Source: Blastococcus saxobsidens
GTDB taxonomy: Bacteria > Actinomycetota > Actinomycetes > Mycobacteriales > Geodermatophilaceae
Assembly: GCF_002938435.1 (NCBI RefSeq)
Contig: NZ_POQT01000004.1
Span: 62,001-126,000, forward strand
Length of the DNA: 64,000 bases
Direction of reading: 5' to 3'
This document shows positions 52,086 through 61,282 of this stretch, one piece after another. The notes beneath the pieces were generated by a model. The model did not search any database and was not told where the DNA came from. It saw nothing but the letters and a program-made list of their open reading frames with translations. The position numbers and the translations under genes are program-made. Position 1 is the first letter of the stretch. Each line of letters starts with the position of its first letter.

Positions 52086-52105
52086 CGAGCGGGTGACGGG
52101 AATTC
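52086..52105 (-). repeat. Short tRNA-Gly 3'-end match next to the integrase, att-like
   Basis: The minus strand reads GAATTCCCGTCACCCGCTCG, the last part of a T-arm and the acceptor strand of a tRNA-Gly. It starts 72 bases from the end of the integrase gene, the usual position of an attachment site for actinobacterial integrative elements. The CCA end is altered. Confidence 0.5.
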
Positions 52106-52176
52106 CTGGCTGAGATGGCTACCGGGGTCAATCGATGCGCAGGGGGCAGACCTGCTCGGATGCTCGGCGTGCCTGC

Positions 52177-53310
52177 TCAGCTCGAGGCCGCACCTTCCGA
52201 TCGCTTCAAGGCCGCGCTCATGGCGGCGGCGAGAGCAGCATCTCGCTCTTGCTCGGCGCGCTGGTAGCGCAGCGCCGCGGTGGGGGAGGCGTGCCCGAGT
52301 CGGTGCATCAACTCCCTGGTGGTGGCGCCGTGCCGGGCGGCGAGGGTGGCGCCCCAGCCCCGCAGGTCGTGTAGATGAGAGCCGGGCGGGAGTCCGGCTG
52401 CCTCGGCTGCTGGAGCCCACACCCGTGCGGAGAAGTTGTTGCGCCGGATCGGCCCGCCCTTCGGCCCCACGAAGACCAGCCCCTGTGCGCCGGGCTGGGC
52501 GTACGTCGCGAGGTGGTGCTCCAGGTCGTCGATGAGGTGCGGCGGGATGGCCACCGTTCGGCGGCCGGCGGCCGACTTCGGCGGTCCGTAGGAGCGTTCC
52601 TGCCCGATCACGTCGACGACGGAACTCCGCACGCTCACGGTGCCTGCCGTCAAGTCGAGGTCTTCCCGGCGCAGCGCCGACAGCTCACCGATGCGGAGGC
52701 CCGTCCAGGCGGCCAGGAGGATCAGCGATCGCCAGCGATCCTCGACGGCATCGACAAGCGCCTGGACCTGAGCGACCGTGAACATCGGTCGCTCGCTGGA
52801 TCGTTCCTGCCCCGCCCCACGGATGGAGCACGGGTTACGCGCGATGAGGTTGTCGTCCACCGCCGTGGTGCAGATGGCACGTAGCAGTCGATAGCACTTT
52901 GCTGCTGTGACCTGGCCCGGCCCGTCTGGACCGCTGAGCTTCCCGTACCAGCCCCGGATGGCGGACGCGTCCAGCTGCCGCAGCGGCGTCGATCCCAGCG
53001 CGGGGGAGATGTGGTTCTTGAGCTGTGCCCGGTACAGCTCGGCTGTGCGGGGGGCCAACGGTTGGCCGCGGACGAGGCGGGTGTCGACCCACCGTTCGGC
53101 GTAGACCTCGAGCGTCTCCTGGCCCGCCCTCGGGTCGATCCATCTGCCCGAGTCCAACTCGGTCTGCACCTTGGCGAGCCACCGATTGCCGTCGGCCTTG
53201 GTCGCGAACGTGTGCGGCGCCGAGACCTGCTTGCCCGAGGCATCCGGATACCGAGCCTGGTAGCGGCCTGAGGGAAGCCGGCGGACCGTGCCCCAAGCCC
53301 TTCGACCCAT
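52177..53310 (-). CDS. Tyrosine recombinase (integrase)
   Basis: 377 residues. N-terminal AP2-like DNA-binding part (GRYQARYPDASGKQVSAPHT), SAM-like core-binding domain about 65-160, then catalytic domain with Arg in WTGLRIGELSALRRED, the HxxR box in HLHDLRGWGATLA, His in MHRLGHASPTAALRY and the nucleophile Tyr in LRYQRAE. All catalytic positions seem present. The 3' end faces the tRNA-Gly att-like site, and the excisionase-like gene lies upstream, the normal arrangement of AICE-type and phage-like elements. No replication or transfer genes are visible, so the element is either reduced or extends beyond the window. Confidence 0.92.
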   Translation of the reverse strand: MGRRAWGTVRRLPSGRYQARYPDASGKQVSAPHTFATKADGNRWLAKVQTELDSGRWIDPRAGQETLEVYAERWVDTRLVRGQPLAPRTAELYRAQLKNHISPALGSTPLRQLDASAIRGWYGKLSGPDGPGQVTAAKCYRLLRAICTTAVDDNLIARNPCSIRGAGQERSSERPMFTVAQVQALVDAVEDRWRSLILLAAWTGLRIGELSALRREDLDLTAGTVSVRSSVVDVIGQERSYGPPKSAAGRRTVAIPPHLIDDLEHHLATYAQPGAQGLVFVGPKGGPIRRNNFSARVWAPAAEAAGLPPGSHLHDLRGWGATLAARHGATTRELMHRLGHASPTAALRYQRAEQERDAALAAAMSAALKRSEGAASS

Positions 53311-53625
53311 GACGACCTCCTGCTTCTCTCCGCCGACATGAGATTGCGGTCGTGCCGACCCGGGCGGTGGCAGCTGCGTCGATCGGCGGATAGCCGTCCA
53401 CCGCTTCCGCGGAGGACTTGACTTCTTCGGGGAGACGTGTCGCTAAGGGAGCCAGAGAGGCTGGCCTCAGCCACGGCCGGCGAGACTTCGCTGCTCGCAC
53501 GAGGTCGGTCGTGTGGTCGCCGGGGACGACGACCAGATCGGCGCCCTGGTGGCGTGGCGTGACGAGGTTGTTGGACGGGCAGGCATCCCGCTGCCCGGGC
53601 CGACTCCCGCGCGCCGCGAGTCGGG
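53311..53625. other. 315-base gap between excisionase and integrase
   Basis: No gene is supported. It may contain the integrase promoter and excisionase binding sites; none can be pointed to with confidence. Confidence 0.3.
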
Positions 53626-53847
53626 CTACCCCTCGCTTGCGACACGTCCTGACTCGATGAAGTCGTCGAGGGTTGAACGCTGGAGCCTGACGTACTTGCC
53701 CAGCTTGACGTACGTGATCCGCCGTTGAGCGATCAGCCGACGGACGAACCGCTCTCCGGTTCCGAGGTAGTCCCCGGCCTGCGCGACGGTCAGCAACGGA
53801 TCGTGCCGATGGGCGAGCGCTGCTCGCTCCGAGGTCGTCCGGGGCAT
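53626..53847 (-). CDS. Excisionase-like helix-turn-helix protein
   Basis: 73 residues from the ATG at 53847. MerR-type winged helix of excisionases: DPLLTVAQAGDYLGTGERFV, then RRLIAQRRITYVKLGKYVRL and STLDDFIESG. Size and position upstream of the integrase on the same strand are typical. It should bend attachment-site DNA and favour excision. No strong ribosome site is visible. Confidence 0.85.
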   Translation of the reverse strand: MPRTTSERAALAHRHDPLLTVAQAGDYLGTGERFVRRLIAQRRITYVKLGKYVRLQRSTLDDFIESGRVASEG

Positions 53848-54369
53848 CAGGTGCCGACCTGACAGTCGGGGCACGGCCGTCCAACAAGCCTGCGGCCGGC
53901 GACCCGCCAGCACCACGGCCGGCATGGACGACGTCGGGGCCGGGGATGGGCTGCGGGTCTCATGGCCCACAGCCTCGGCAGACAGTTCCGGTCTTCCTGC
54001 AGTCGCTGGGAAGTCGGCCCGGTGCCTCGCCGCGACGATGTAGGCGCCCCCGGCGGCCGCGCGGGGACTCCGGGATTGCTAAGGGCGCCGTCCTCCGGGT
54101 TATCTCCAGCCCCGGACGGAGCCGGCTACGGACTCTGCCGTGAACCTGCAGAACTTCTCCAGTGAATGGAAGCCGTCAAGGGACCGGAGGCGCGCCGGTG
54201 TCACGGTTCTCAGAGGTCATTCGGTCTTCGGCCCCGGCGCACGGACGCTCGTCGCCTCGCACCCCGCGCTGCACCGGACGACGAGGTGTCGTACGACCCG
54301 GGTGCACGGTGAGCGCTAGGGTCCTACGCCACGAACGGGTGTCCACCGAACGGGTGATGGGGGGCTGCC
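53848..54369. other. 522-base gene-free stretch
   Basis: No gene, tRNA or strong repeat is supported. It separates the integrase module from the XRE regulator and may include the left border of the older chromosome. Confidence 0.4.
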
Positions 54370-54822
54370 GTGGCGCGGCCGCTGCTTCGAGGCGACCGCC
54401 TGCAGGCCGCCCGGGAGGCCGCCGGATTGAGCCGGGACGACCTCGCCGAACGTCTAGAGCTGTCGAGCCCGGCAAGAGTCCGCGTGTGGGAGCTGGGCCT
54501 GGAGCGTCCGCGGCCCCGGTTCGTGCCCCGACTGGCCGCCGCGGTGGGGATCGAGCCGCTGCACCTGCTCGACGTCGATCCCGACGATCCACCGCTGGCG
54601 GCGCTCCGGCTGGCGGCCGGCCTGGCGACGAACGAGATGGGCGCACCGGGTGTGTCCGTCATGACGTACGTGCGACTGGAGGACGGCAGGCCCGGTACCG
54701 AGCCGACGGCGGACGCCGTTCACGCCGTGGCCGGACTGCTGGGTGTGGACGAGGCCCGCGTCCAGGCCGCGATCCGTCGCTCGCGCCGTGACTACGCGCC
54801 CTTGGCGCCCTCTGGAGGGTGA
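54370..54822 (+). CDS. XRE-family helix-turn-helix regulator
   Basis: 150 residues, GTG start after a GGGGGG-rich site. The N-terminal HTH reads LQAAREAAGLSRDDLAERLE, then LSSPARVRVWELGLERPRP and HLLDVDPDD. The second half (TYVRLEDGRPGTEPTADAVH) looks like a second, shorter HTH-like unit, as in two-headed Xre proteins. It could control the pilus locus downstream or the integrative element; the sequence does not decide. Confidence 0.75.
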   Translation: MARPLLRGDRLQAAREAAGLSRDDLAERLELSSPARVRVWELGLERPRPRFVPRLAAAVGIEPLHLLDVDPDDPPLAALRLAAGLATNEMGAPGVSVMTYVRLEDGRPGTEPTADAVHAVAGLLGVDEARVQAAIRRSRRDYAPLAPSGG

Positions 54823-54906
54823 CCGGAGGATTCCTGGAGATTCGGGCTTCCCCTCCCGACGGTCCTCGGTGGTAATTTCCCGCATCCCCTGTCCCGGGAG
54901 GCGCCC

Positions 54907-55608
54907 GTGATCCGCAGGTTGAAGCCGTGCTGTGCGATGGCGGCTGGCCGCGCCCGGGCTCTGGGAACCGAACCGGCGAGCTCGCCGGCCTCGCCAACCA
55001 AGACCGTGCCGCGGGCAATCGGTCGGGCGCGGCTCGGCATCGCCACCCTCGGGTCGGTGCTGACGCTCGCCGCATGCGGCACGGACGGGGACGCCACGGA
55101 GCAGACCCCGCCCGCGCCATCGGCCTCGGAGACCAGTGCGGTGCCCACGAGCGCCGGCCCGTCGATGGACCCCGACGAGGCGGCGGCCGCCGACGCGGCG
55201 ATGGCCGTCTACCGGGACGTGACCCGGCTGGCCCAGGACGCGCGCCGCGACCCGACGCAGGACTGGCTGCTGCCCTACGCGCAGCTGACCGCAGACCCCT
55301 ACCGGTCCGCCGAGCTGCTCGAGATCTCGGCTCTCCGTGATCGCGGTATCGCCCACACCGGCGAGGTGGCCCACGATCCCCAGGTCGTCGCCGTCGACCT
55401 CGCCGGTGGCACCGACGGCACCCTCCGCACCGTCAAGATCCAGGACTGCGTCGACACCCAAGATTTCCCCGCCACGGACCAGGCCACCGGTGACGTGGTG
55501 AGCGCCGAGCGGCCGCCGCACGTCGCCGTCGCCACGGTCGTCTTCTACCCACCGCCCGAGGACCGCTGGCTCGTCGCCACCGTCGACGTGCAGGACGAGA
55601 CGTGCTGA
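54907..55608 (+). CDS. Secreted or lipid-anchored protein of unknown function
   Basis: 233 residues from a GTG with GGGAGG upstream. After 40 residues a hydrophobic segment ends in LTLAAC, a lipobox, followed by a Thr/Pro/Ser-rich linker. The mature part has DEAAAADAAMAVYRDVTRLA and VVFYPPPEDRWLVATVDVQ, a design seen in NTF2-like actinobacterial lipoproteins. Its stop overlaps the start of the next gene, so it belongs to the pilus-linked operon. Confidence 0.65.
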   Translation: MIRRLKPCCAMAAGRARALGTEPASSPASPTKTVPRAIGRARLGIATLGSVLTLAACGTDGDATEQTPPAPSASETSAVPTSAGPSMDPDEAAAADAAMAVYRDVTRLAQDARRDPTQDWLLPYAQLTADPYRSAELLEISALRDRGIAHTGEVAHDPQVVAVDLAGGTDGTLRTVKIQDCVDTQDFPATDQATGDVVSAERPPHVAVATVVFYPPPEDRWLVATVDVQDETC

Positions 55609-56543
55609 CCCGTTCCTGGGCGCGCGCAGCCGCCGGCGTCCTGGCGGCCGTCCTCCTCCAGGGCCCGACCGGGGTCGCCACCGCCGCGCCCAACGAGATC
55701 TGCCTGCCCTCCGGCTTCTGCTACATCGAGGACATCCGGCCGGCCGTGCCGGGTTCCCCCGTGACCGTTCCGGCCCGGGCCGAGACACCGGCACCGGCAC
55801 AGTGCACCTCGCCGACCGGCGCCGAGGTGCCCTGCTACGAGGAAAACCTCGGTTGGTACGAGTCGTCCAGCGGCTGCTACCTCAAGCTGATGGACCCTCA
55901 GCCCCCTCCCGGCTCGCCGTTGTGGGATGGGCACACTCCCGAGGAGGAGGGTGCCCTCTACGCCGCCAACTGTGCTGTGGGCCCGGGCGGATCGCTCAGT
56001 TCCACGGCCACCGGGATCGTCTGGCGTCGCGGGCCACCGGCCGACTTCATCGACCCAGAGGTCCTCGCACAGCGCGCAATCGCCGCCATGCAACTGCAGC
56101 CGCCGCTGCTGCGCACCGCACCCCCCCAGGGTTCGGCCAGCGGACTGGTCGGCCTCCCGGTGTGGATGTGGACCGACCGCGCGGAGAACGTCTCCGGACC
56201 CATCACCCGCTCCGCTACCGAAGGACCGGTCGCTGTCGAAGCGACCGGCGTGGTCTCCCGCATCGCCTGGGACATGGGCGACGGGACCACCGTCACCTGC
56301 GGCCTCGGAACGCCCTACTCAGCCGGCGCCGACGGCCCCTCCCCGGACTGCGGCCACCTCTACGAGCGCGCGTCGGCCAACCACGTGCCCGGCGGCGGAC
56401 CGTGGCCGATCACTGCTACGACCACGTGGACGGTCACCTGGTCCGGTGGCGGTCGCACCGGCACGGAGGTGGTGCAGCTCTCCTCGACCGGCGAGCTCTT
56501 CGTCGGCGAGCTCAACGTGCTCAATCAGGCCCAGGAGCGCTGA
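55602..56543 (+). CDS. Secreted protein with PKD-like segment
   Basis: 313 residues with a signal peptide (ARAAAGVLAAVLLQGPTGVA). The mature part has at least eight Cys, arranged in likely disulfide pairs (ICLPSGFCYIED, CTSPTGAEVPC, SGCYLKL). A later segment IAWDMGDGTTVTCGLGTPYS is like a PKD domain. It is probably exported with, or assembled near, the Tad pilus. Family not recognised. The stop overlaps the next start. Confidence 0.7.
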   Translation: MLTRSWARAAAGVLAAVLLQGPTGVATAAPNEICLPSGFCYIEDIRPAVPGSPVTVPARAETPAPAQCTSPTGAEVPCYEENLGWYESSSGCYLKLMDPQPPPGSPLWDGHTPEEEGALYAANCAVGPGGSLSSTATGIVWRRGPPADFIDPEVLAQRAIAAMQLQPPLLRTAPPQGSASGLVGLPVWMWTDRAENVSGPITRSATEGPVAVEATGVVSRIAWDMGDGTTVTCGLGTPYSAGADGPSPDCGHLYERASANHVPGGGPWPITATTTWTVTWSGGGRTGTEVVQLSSTGELFVGELNVLNQAQER

Positions 56544-57229
56544 TGGCCAGGATGCGGACAGCCCCCACCAACGACGTCGTCGAGGGCAACGGCTGGGTGC
56601 CCCCGCCACTGCCCCAAGCTCACGCGCTCCCGCCACCACGACGCCGCCGGCGCCCCGCGCTGCTGGCCCTGGCGGTCGCGATGGTGGTGCTCGGCGCGCT
56701 CGGTGCCGCCTACCTCGCCACCTCGCTCGGCCAGACGACGTCGGTGATCGCCGTCGCTCGGCCGGTCGCCTGGGGGCAGACGATCACCGCTGGCGATCTC
56801 GTAGAGGCGCGCATCGCCGCCGACCCGGCGCTGACCCCGGTTCCGTACACCGACCGCGACCAGGTCATCGGCCGAACGGCAGCAACCGACCTTCTGCCCG
56901 GGACACTCCTCACCCGGGACGCGACCACCGATCAGCGGCTCCCTCCGCCCGGTCAACAACTCGTCGGCATCGGACTGCCGGCCGTGCAGTTGCCGGTCAC
57001 GCCGCTGCGACCCGGGGATGACGTGCTGCTGGTGCCCCTGTCGACGGACGGTCAGGCGGCACCCACCGCTCCTTCGGTCACCGTGGCGGCCACCGTCGTC
57101 CGCGCGGGGGAGCCGGGCACGGACGGGCGGCGCGTCGTCGACGTCCTCGTCGACGAATCCGACGGCCCCGACGTAGCCGCCCGCGCAGCCGCCGGGCTGA
57201 TCGCCCTCGTCATGGTCGCAGGCGAGTAG
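56543..57229 (+). CDS. SAF-domain protein (CpaB/RcpC-like)
   Basis: 228 residues. A proline-rich cytoplasmic start, one membrane segment (LLALAVAMVVLGALGAAYLA) and then a SAF domain: ARPVAWGQTITAGDLVEARI, GRTAATDLLPGTLLTRD. CpaB-type SAF proteins help assemble Tad pili in the envelope. It is the first gene of the locus with a clear Tad relation. Confidence 0.78.
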   Translation: MARMRTAPTNDVVEGNGWVPPPLPQAHALPPPRRRRRPALLALAVAMVVLGALGAAYLATSLGQTTSVIAVARPVAWGQTITAGDLVEARIAADPALTPVPYTDRDQVIGRTAATDLLPGTLLTRDATTDQRLPPPGQQLVGIGLPAVQLPVTPLRPGDDVLLVPLSTDGQAAPTAPSVTVAATVVRAGEPGTDGRRVVDVLVDESDGPDVAARAAAGLIALVMVAGE

Positions 57230-57239
57230 GCGGACCACC

Positions 57240-58049
57240 GTGCTGATCGCGATGACCTCGGCCAAGGGAGCCCCCGGCGTGACCACCGCCGCGCTCGCAC
57301 TCGCCCTGTCCTGGCCCCGCCGCGCGGTGCTCGCCGAGCTCGATCCGGCCGGCGGCGACGTCCTGGCCGGCTACGGCCGCGGCGAGGTCTCCGCCGGCGG
57401 GCTGGCCGAGCTGGAGCTGGCGGCGCGGCGCGGCGGACCGGCACGGCACCTGGATGCCCACCTGCTCCGGCTGGACGCCGGCGAGCGAGTGCGGCTGCTG
57501 CCCGGTCTGGCCGACCCGATCGGCGCCCGGCACGTGGACTGGCACCGCCTGGCCGGGGCGCTTGCCGCGGTCGACGGTGGCACGACCGACGCGCTGGCCG
57601 ACTGCGGCCGGCTGGGCGCCGAGTACTTCCCTCGGGAGGTCGTCCACCGGTCGGCGGCGGTGATCGTCGTGACCCGGTCCTCGCTGCGTGCCGTGCGGGC
57701 CGCATCCCACGCGGTCGCCGCGTTGAAGGTCGAGTCAGCCGGAGGGGCGGGTGCCGGTCCGCTCGCCGCGGTCGTCGTCGCAGCGGGGGAGCCCTACGGC
57801 GAGCGAGAGATCGGCGACGCGCTCGGCGTCCCGGTCCTCGGCGCGCTGCCCCGCGACGACAAGGCAGCGTCCGTGCTCAGCGACGGCGCACCGGCCGGTC
57901 GCTTCTTCCCCCAGTCGGCGCTGCTGCGAGCAGCGCGGGAGGTCGCCGCCCGCGTCGCGGAGTTCGTCGCCCGGCAGGACGCGCTGCTGAGCCCGCCGGC
58001 CGAGACTTCCGCACCGGCGCACCGGATCGGACACGGGCATGGCCGCTGA
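57240..58049 (+). CDS. TadZ/CpaE-like ParA-type ATPase
   Basis: 269 residues from a GTG; an ATG four codons later is possible. Deviant Walker A SAKGAPGVTTAALALAL, followed by AELDPAGGDVLAG, as in MinD/ParA proteins. The rest is degenerate, but VVTRSSLRAVRAA and VLGALPRDDKAASVL fit the family. TadZ directs the pilus machine to a cell site. It overlaps tadA by 11 bases. Confidence 0.8.
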   Translation: MLIAMTSAKGAPGVTTAALALALSWPRRAVLAELDPAGGDVLAGYGRGEVSAGGLAELELAARRGGPARHLDAHLLRLDAGERVRLLPGLADPIGARHVDWHRLAGALAAVDGGTTDALADCGRLGAEYFPREVVHRSAAVIVVTRSSLRAVRAASHAVAALKVESAGGAGAGPLAAVVVAAGEPYGEREIGDALGVPVLGALPRDDKAASVLSDGAPAGRFFPQSALLRAAREVAARVAEFVARQDALLSPPAETSAPAHRIGHGHGR

Positions 58050-59439
58050 GCAGCTCGAGCTGGGGCGGTCCCTGCCCGCCCCCCGGCCGCAGGTCGACTG
58101 GCCGCTGGTGCGCCGGCTGCACGAGACGACGGCGACCGCGCTCGCCGAGGAGCTCAAGCGCCGTCCCTCGCTGGGCCCGGCCGCGCAGCAGGAGCTGGCC
58201 CGCACGCTGATCCAGGACGCCATCGACGAGCTGGTCCGGGACCGCATGCGCGCCGGGCAGGCGGTGCCGTCCCCGGACGACGAGCTGGCGATCGCCGAGG
58301 CCGTATTCGCCGCCCAGTTCGGCCTCGGCCGGCTGCAGCCCTACGTGGACGACTCGCGCGTGGAGAACATCGAGGCGCACGGCTTCGACAACGTGTGGAT
58401 CGGCTACGCCGACGGCCGCGACGTCCGGGTCGACCCGATCGCCGACTCCGACGAGGACCTGATCCGGCAGCTGCAGCACATCGCCGCCCGGCTGGGCCGC
58501 GCCGAGCGCACGCTGACCACGGCCAGCCCGCTGCTGACCATGCGCCTCCCGGACGGCTCCCGGCTGGCCGCGGTGATCGAGACAGTGCCTCGCCCGCAGC
58601 TGGTGATCCGGCGGCATCGGATCCGCAACGTCGACCTCGACGACCTGGTGGGGCTGCGGGCGATCGACCAGCCGCTGGCCGAGTTCCTGCGCGCCGCGGT
58701 GCGGGCCCGGAAGAACGTCGTGGTCACCGGCGGGCAGGGTGCCGGCAAGACCCTGCTGCTCCGGGCGCTGGCCAATGAACTCCCGGCCGAGGAGAACCTG
58801 GCCACGATCGAGAAGCACTTCGAACTGCTGCTGCACGAGCTGCCCGACCGTCACCCCCGGGTGGTGCCGTTCGAGGCACGTGAGGGCACCGGCGAGCGCG
58901 GCCCGGACGGACGTCGCCTCGGCGAGGTGACCCTGACCGAGCTGGTCGAGCACGCCCTGGTGATGAACGTCAGCCGGGTGTGGCTGGGCGAGGTCCGCGG
59001 CGAGGAGGCCTGGCCGCTGATCGAGGTCATGGAGGCCGGCGAGGGTGGCTCGGCCTGCACCCTGCACGCCCGGTCGGCCCACCACGCCTTCGAACGACTG
59101 GCCAACCTGTGCATGCGCGGCCGGGGCTCGGTCACCCCCGAGCACGCCTACCGGTCCTGCGCCTCGGCGATCGACCTGATCGTGCACATCACCACCGTCG
59201 ACGAGCGGTGGATCGGCGGGCCGAGGCGCCGCTTCGTCAGCCAGGTCGTGGAGTGCAATGGAATGGGGGAGGGTGGGCGGCCGGCGGTCACCGAGGTCTT
59301 CGCCGCCGGACCGGACGGGCGGGCGACGCCCGCGCACGATCCGGTCGACCTGGCCGACTACGTGCGGGTCGGGTTCGATCCCGGCTGGCTCCGCCCCGGC
59401 CGGGCGCACTGGGCGAGCGCCGCCGGGGGACGGCGGTGA
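58039..59439 (+). CDS. tadA: TadA/CpaF secretion ATPase
   Basis: 466 residues. Walker A VVTGGQGAGKT, Asp-box region and Walker B-like SRVWLGEVRGEEAWP, His box HARSAHHAFERL. The N-terminal domain (residues 40-180) is of the CpaF type. It powers pilus assembly at the inner face of the membrane. The stop overlaps the tadB start (GTGA). Confidence 0.9.
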   Translation: MAAEQLELGRSLPAPRPQVDWPLVRRLHETTATALAEELKRRPSLGPAAQQELARTLIQDAIDELVRDRMRAGQAVPSPDDELAIAEAVFAAQFGLGRLQPYVDDSRVENIEAHGFDNVWIGYADGRDVRVDPIADSDEDLIRQLQHIAARLGRAERTLTTASPLLTMRLPDGSRLAAVIETVPRPQLVIRRHRIRNVDLDDLVGLRAIDQPLAEFLRAAVRARKNVVVTGGQGAGKTLLLRALANELPAEENLATIEKHFELLLHELPDRHPRVVPFEAREGTGERGPDGRRLGEVTLTELVEHALVMNVSRVWLGEVRGEEAWPLIEVMEAGEGGSACTLHARSAHHAFERLANLCMRGRGSVTPEHAYRSCASAIDLIVHITTVDERWIGGPRRRFVSQVVECNGMGEGGRPAVTEVFAAGPDGRATPAHDPVDLADYVRVGFDPGWLRPGRAHWASAAGGRR

Positions 59440-60341
59440 CCGGCGCGGCGCTGCTGGCCGGCGTGTGCGGCGCGCTGGTGGTCGGTGGCCCCCTGCTCGC
59501 CGCCCATGCGCTGACCGCCGATGACCGGCCGGCACGACCCCACCGCCGACGCCGGCCGACAGCGTCGGCCGACGGGCGGACGACGCGCCGGCAACGAGCA
59601 CTGTGGACGGCGGGTGCAGCAGCCACCGCCGTCGTGTGGCTGGCCTCCGGGTGGCCGGTCGGCGGGGTCCTGGCCGGGCTCGCGGTGATCGGGGTGCCGT
59701 GGTTGCTGGCGCAGTTCTCCGCCGCGAACGCGGCGGTGGAGCGGCTCGAGGCGCTGCAGGAGTGGGTGCGGCGCACCTCCGACGTCCTGGCCGCCGGCGG
59801 AGGGCTGGAGCAGACTCTCATCCGCTCGGCGCGAACCGCACCGGAGCCGATCGGAGTAGAGGTCGCGACGTTGGCCGCCCGGCTGCAGGCGCGCTGGCCC
59901 ACGCCCCGCGCGCTGCTGGCCTTCGCCGACGACCTGGACGACGCCGCCGGTGATCTCGTGGTCGCCGCCCTGCTGCTCGGTGCGGAGCTGCGCGGTCCGG
60001 GGCTGGCCCGGGTGCTGACCGAGCTGGCGCACAGCCTCACCGAGGAGGTCACCATGCGCCGCAAGGTGGAGGCCGACCGCGCCAAGCCCCGGGCCAACGC
60101 GCGCTGGCTACTGTTCATCACCGTCGCCGCCGCCGGGCTGGCGGCCCTGAACGGGGACTACCTGGCTCCCTACGGCACCGCGCTCGGGCAGCTGGTGCTG
60201 GCCGTCATCGCCGCCTTGATGGTCGGTTGCCTGCTGTGGATGCGCCGGCTCACGGCGGCGGCGCCGACGGTCCGCTTCCTTGTCGACCCGACGACGGCCG
60301 GCGGGGCGGCACGGGACCCGGAGGAGGTGCCGGCCCGGTGA
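59436..60341 (+). CDS. tadB: TadB membrane platform protein (T2SS F domain)
   Basis: 301 residues from a GTG. Membrane segments near 5-25, 55-90, 225-245 and 255-275 flank a cytoplasmic T2SSF domain containing LQEWVRRTSDVLAAGGGLEQ and ARLQARWPTPRALLAFAD. With TadC it forms the membrane base on which TadA acts. Confidence 0.88.
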   Translation: MTGAALLAGVCGALVVGGPLLAAHALTADDRPARPHRRRRPTASADGRTTRRQRALWTAGAAATAVVWLASGWPVGGVLAGLAVIGVPWLLAQFSAANAAVERLEALQEWVRRTSDVLAAGGGLEQTLIRSARTAPEPIGVEVATLAARLQARWPTPRALLAFADDLDDAAGDLVVAALLLGAELRGPGLARVLTELAHSLTEEVTMRRKVEADRAKPRANARWLLFITVAAAGLAALNGDYLAPYGTALGQLVLAVIAALMVGCLLWMRRLTAAAPTVRFLVDPTTAGGAARDPEEVPAR

Positions 60342-61252
60342 GCGCGGCGCAGGTGCTCCTGATCGGTTGCGGCGCGGCCGTCGGGCTGGGGCTGTTCCTG
60401 TTACTGCGGACCGCGCTCGTCACCGAGCAGCCGCGGCTGCCCGACGCGCTGGCCCGCCTGGACGGGCGCGCCCTGATCGGTTTCGTGCGACCGGTCGAGG
60501 AGACGGGAGACCGGTGGGCGCATGCGGCGGGGCGGGCCGGGGCATGGGCCGCCACCCGGCTGCCCATGATCGGTCTGCAGGCGCCGGGATCGGGGTTGGC
60601 GCTGATCGGGTGGACGCCGGCGGGGTACGCCGTCCGCAAGATCGGCATGGCCCTGTTCGGCGCGGCGTTCGTGCCGCTGCTCACGGCCGTCCTCGGCATC
60701 GCCGGCGTCCACCTGCCGGTCGTGGTCCCGGTGGCCGGGTCACTCGCGCTGGCCGCCGGCCTGTTTCTGGTCGTCGACCTGATCGTGCGGGACCAGGCCG
60801 CCGAGGCGCGCGGCCAGATGCGCCGGGCGCTCTGCTCCTACCTCGACCTGGTCAGCCTCCGCCGGGACGCCAGCGAGGGCCCCACCATGGCCCTGGAGCG
60901 CGCCGCCGCGCTCGGCGACGGCTGGGTGTTCGGCCGCATCAGCGACGCGCTGGTCACGGCCCGGCTCGCCGGAGACCCGCCGTGGGAGGGGTTGCGCCGG
61001 CTGGCCGCAGACTCCGGCGTCGGGGAGCTGGCCGACGTCGCCGACATCGCGGCGGTCGCCGCCCAGGAGGGCGCGTCGATCGCCCCGACGCTCCGGGCCC
61101 GTGCCCAGTCGCTGCGCGTCCAGCTTCTGGCCGAGGAGGAGGCGCGGGCCAACACCGACAGCGAGAAGCTCACCGCTCCGGTGGCGCTGCTGTCGATCGC
61201 CTTCCTCCTGCTGTTCCTCTATCCCGCCCTCGCCCGACTCATGGCCAGCTGA
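60338..61252 (+). CDS. tadC: TadC membrane platform protein (T2SS F domain)
   Basis: 304 residues from a GTG overlapping the tadB stop. Similar arrangement to TadB: segments at 5-22, 95-120 and 125-148, then a cytoplasmic T2SSF part (YLDLVSLRRDASEGPTMALE) and a final segment SIAFLLLFLYPALARL. Partner of TadB in the pilus base. Confidence 0.88.
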   Translation: MSAAQVLLIGCGAAVGLGLFLLLRTALVTEQPRLPDALARLDGRALIGFVRPVEETGDRWAHAAGRAGAWAATRLPMIGLQAPGSGLALIGWTPAGYAVRKIGMALFGAAFVPLLTAVLGIAGVHLPVVVPVAGSLALAAGLFLVVDLIVRDQAAEARGQMRRALCSYLDLVSLRRDASEGPTMALERAAALGDGWVFGRISDALVTARLAGDPPWEGLRRLAADSGVGELADVADIAAVAAQEGASIAPTLRARAQSLRVQLLAEEEARANTDSEKLTAPVALLSIAFLLLFLYPALARLMAS

Positions 61253-61282
61253 CCGGCTGGCCCCACCCCGAAGGGAAACCCG

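Noticed and set aside
53848-54369. tRNA or small RNA gene right of the excisionase
   Set aside because: No cloverleaf could be drawn from either strand, and no T-arm consensus was found.
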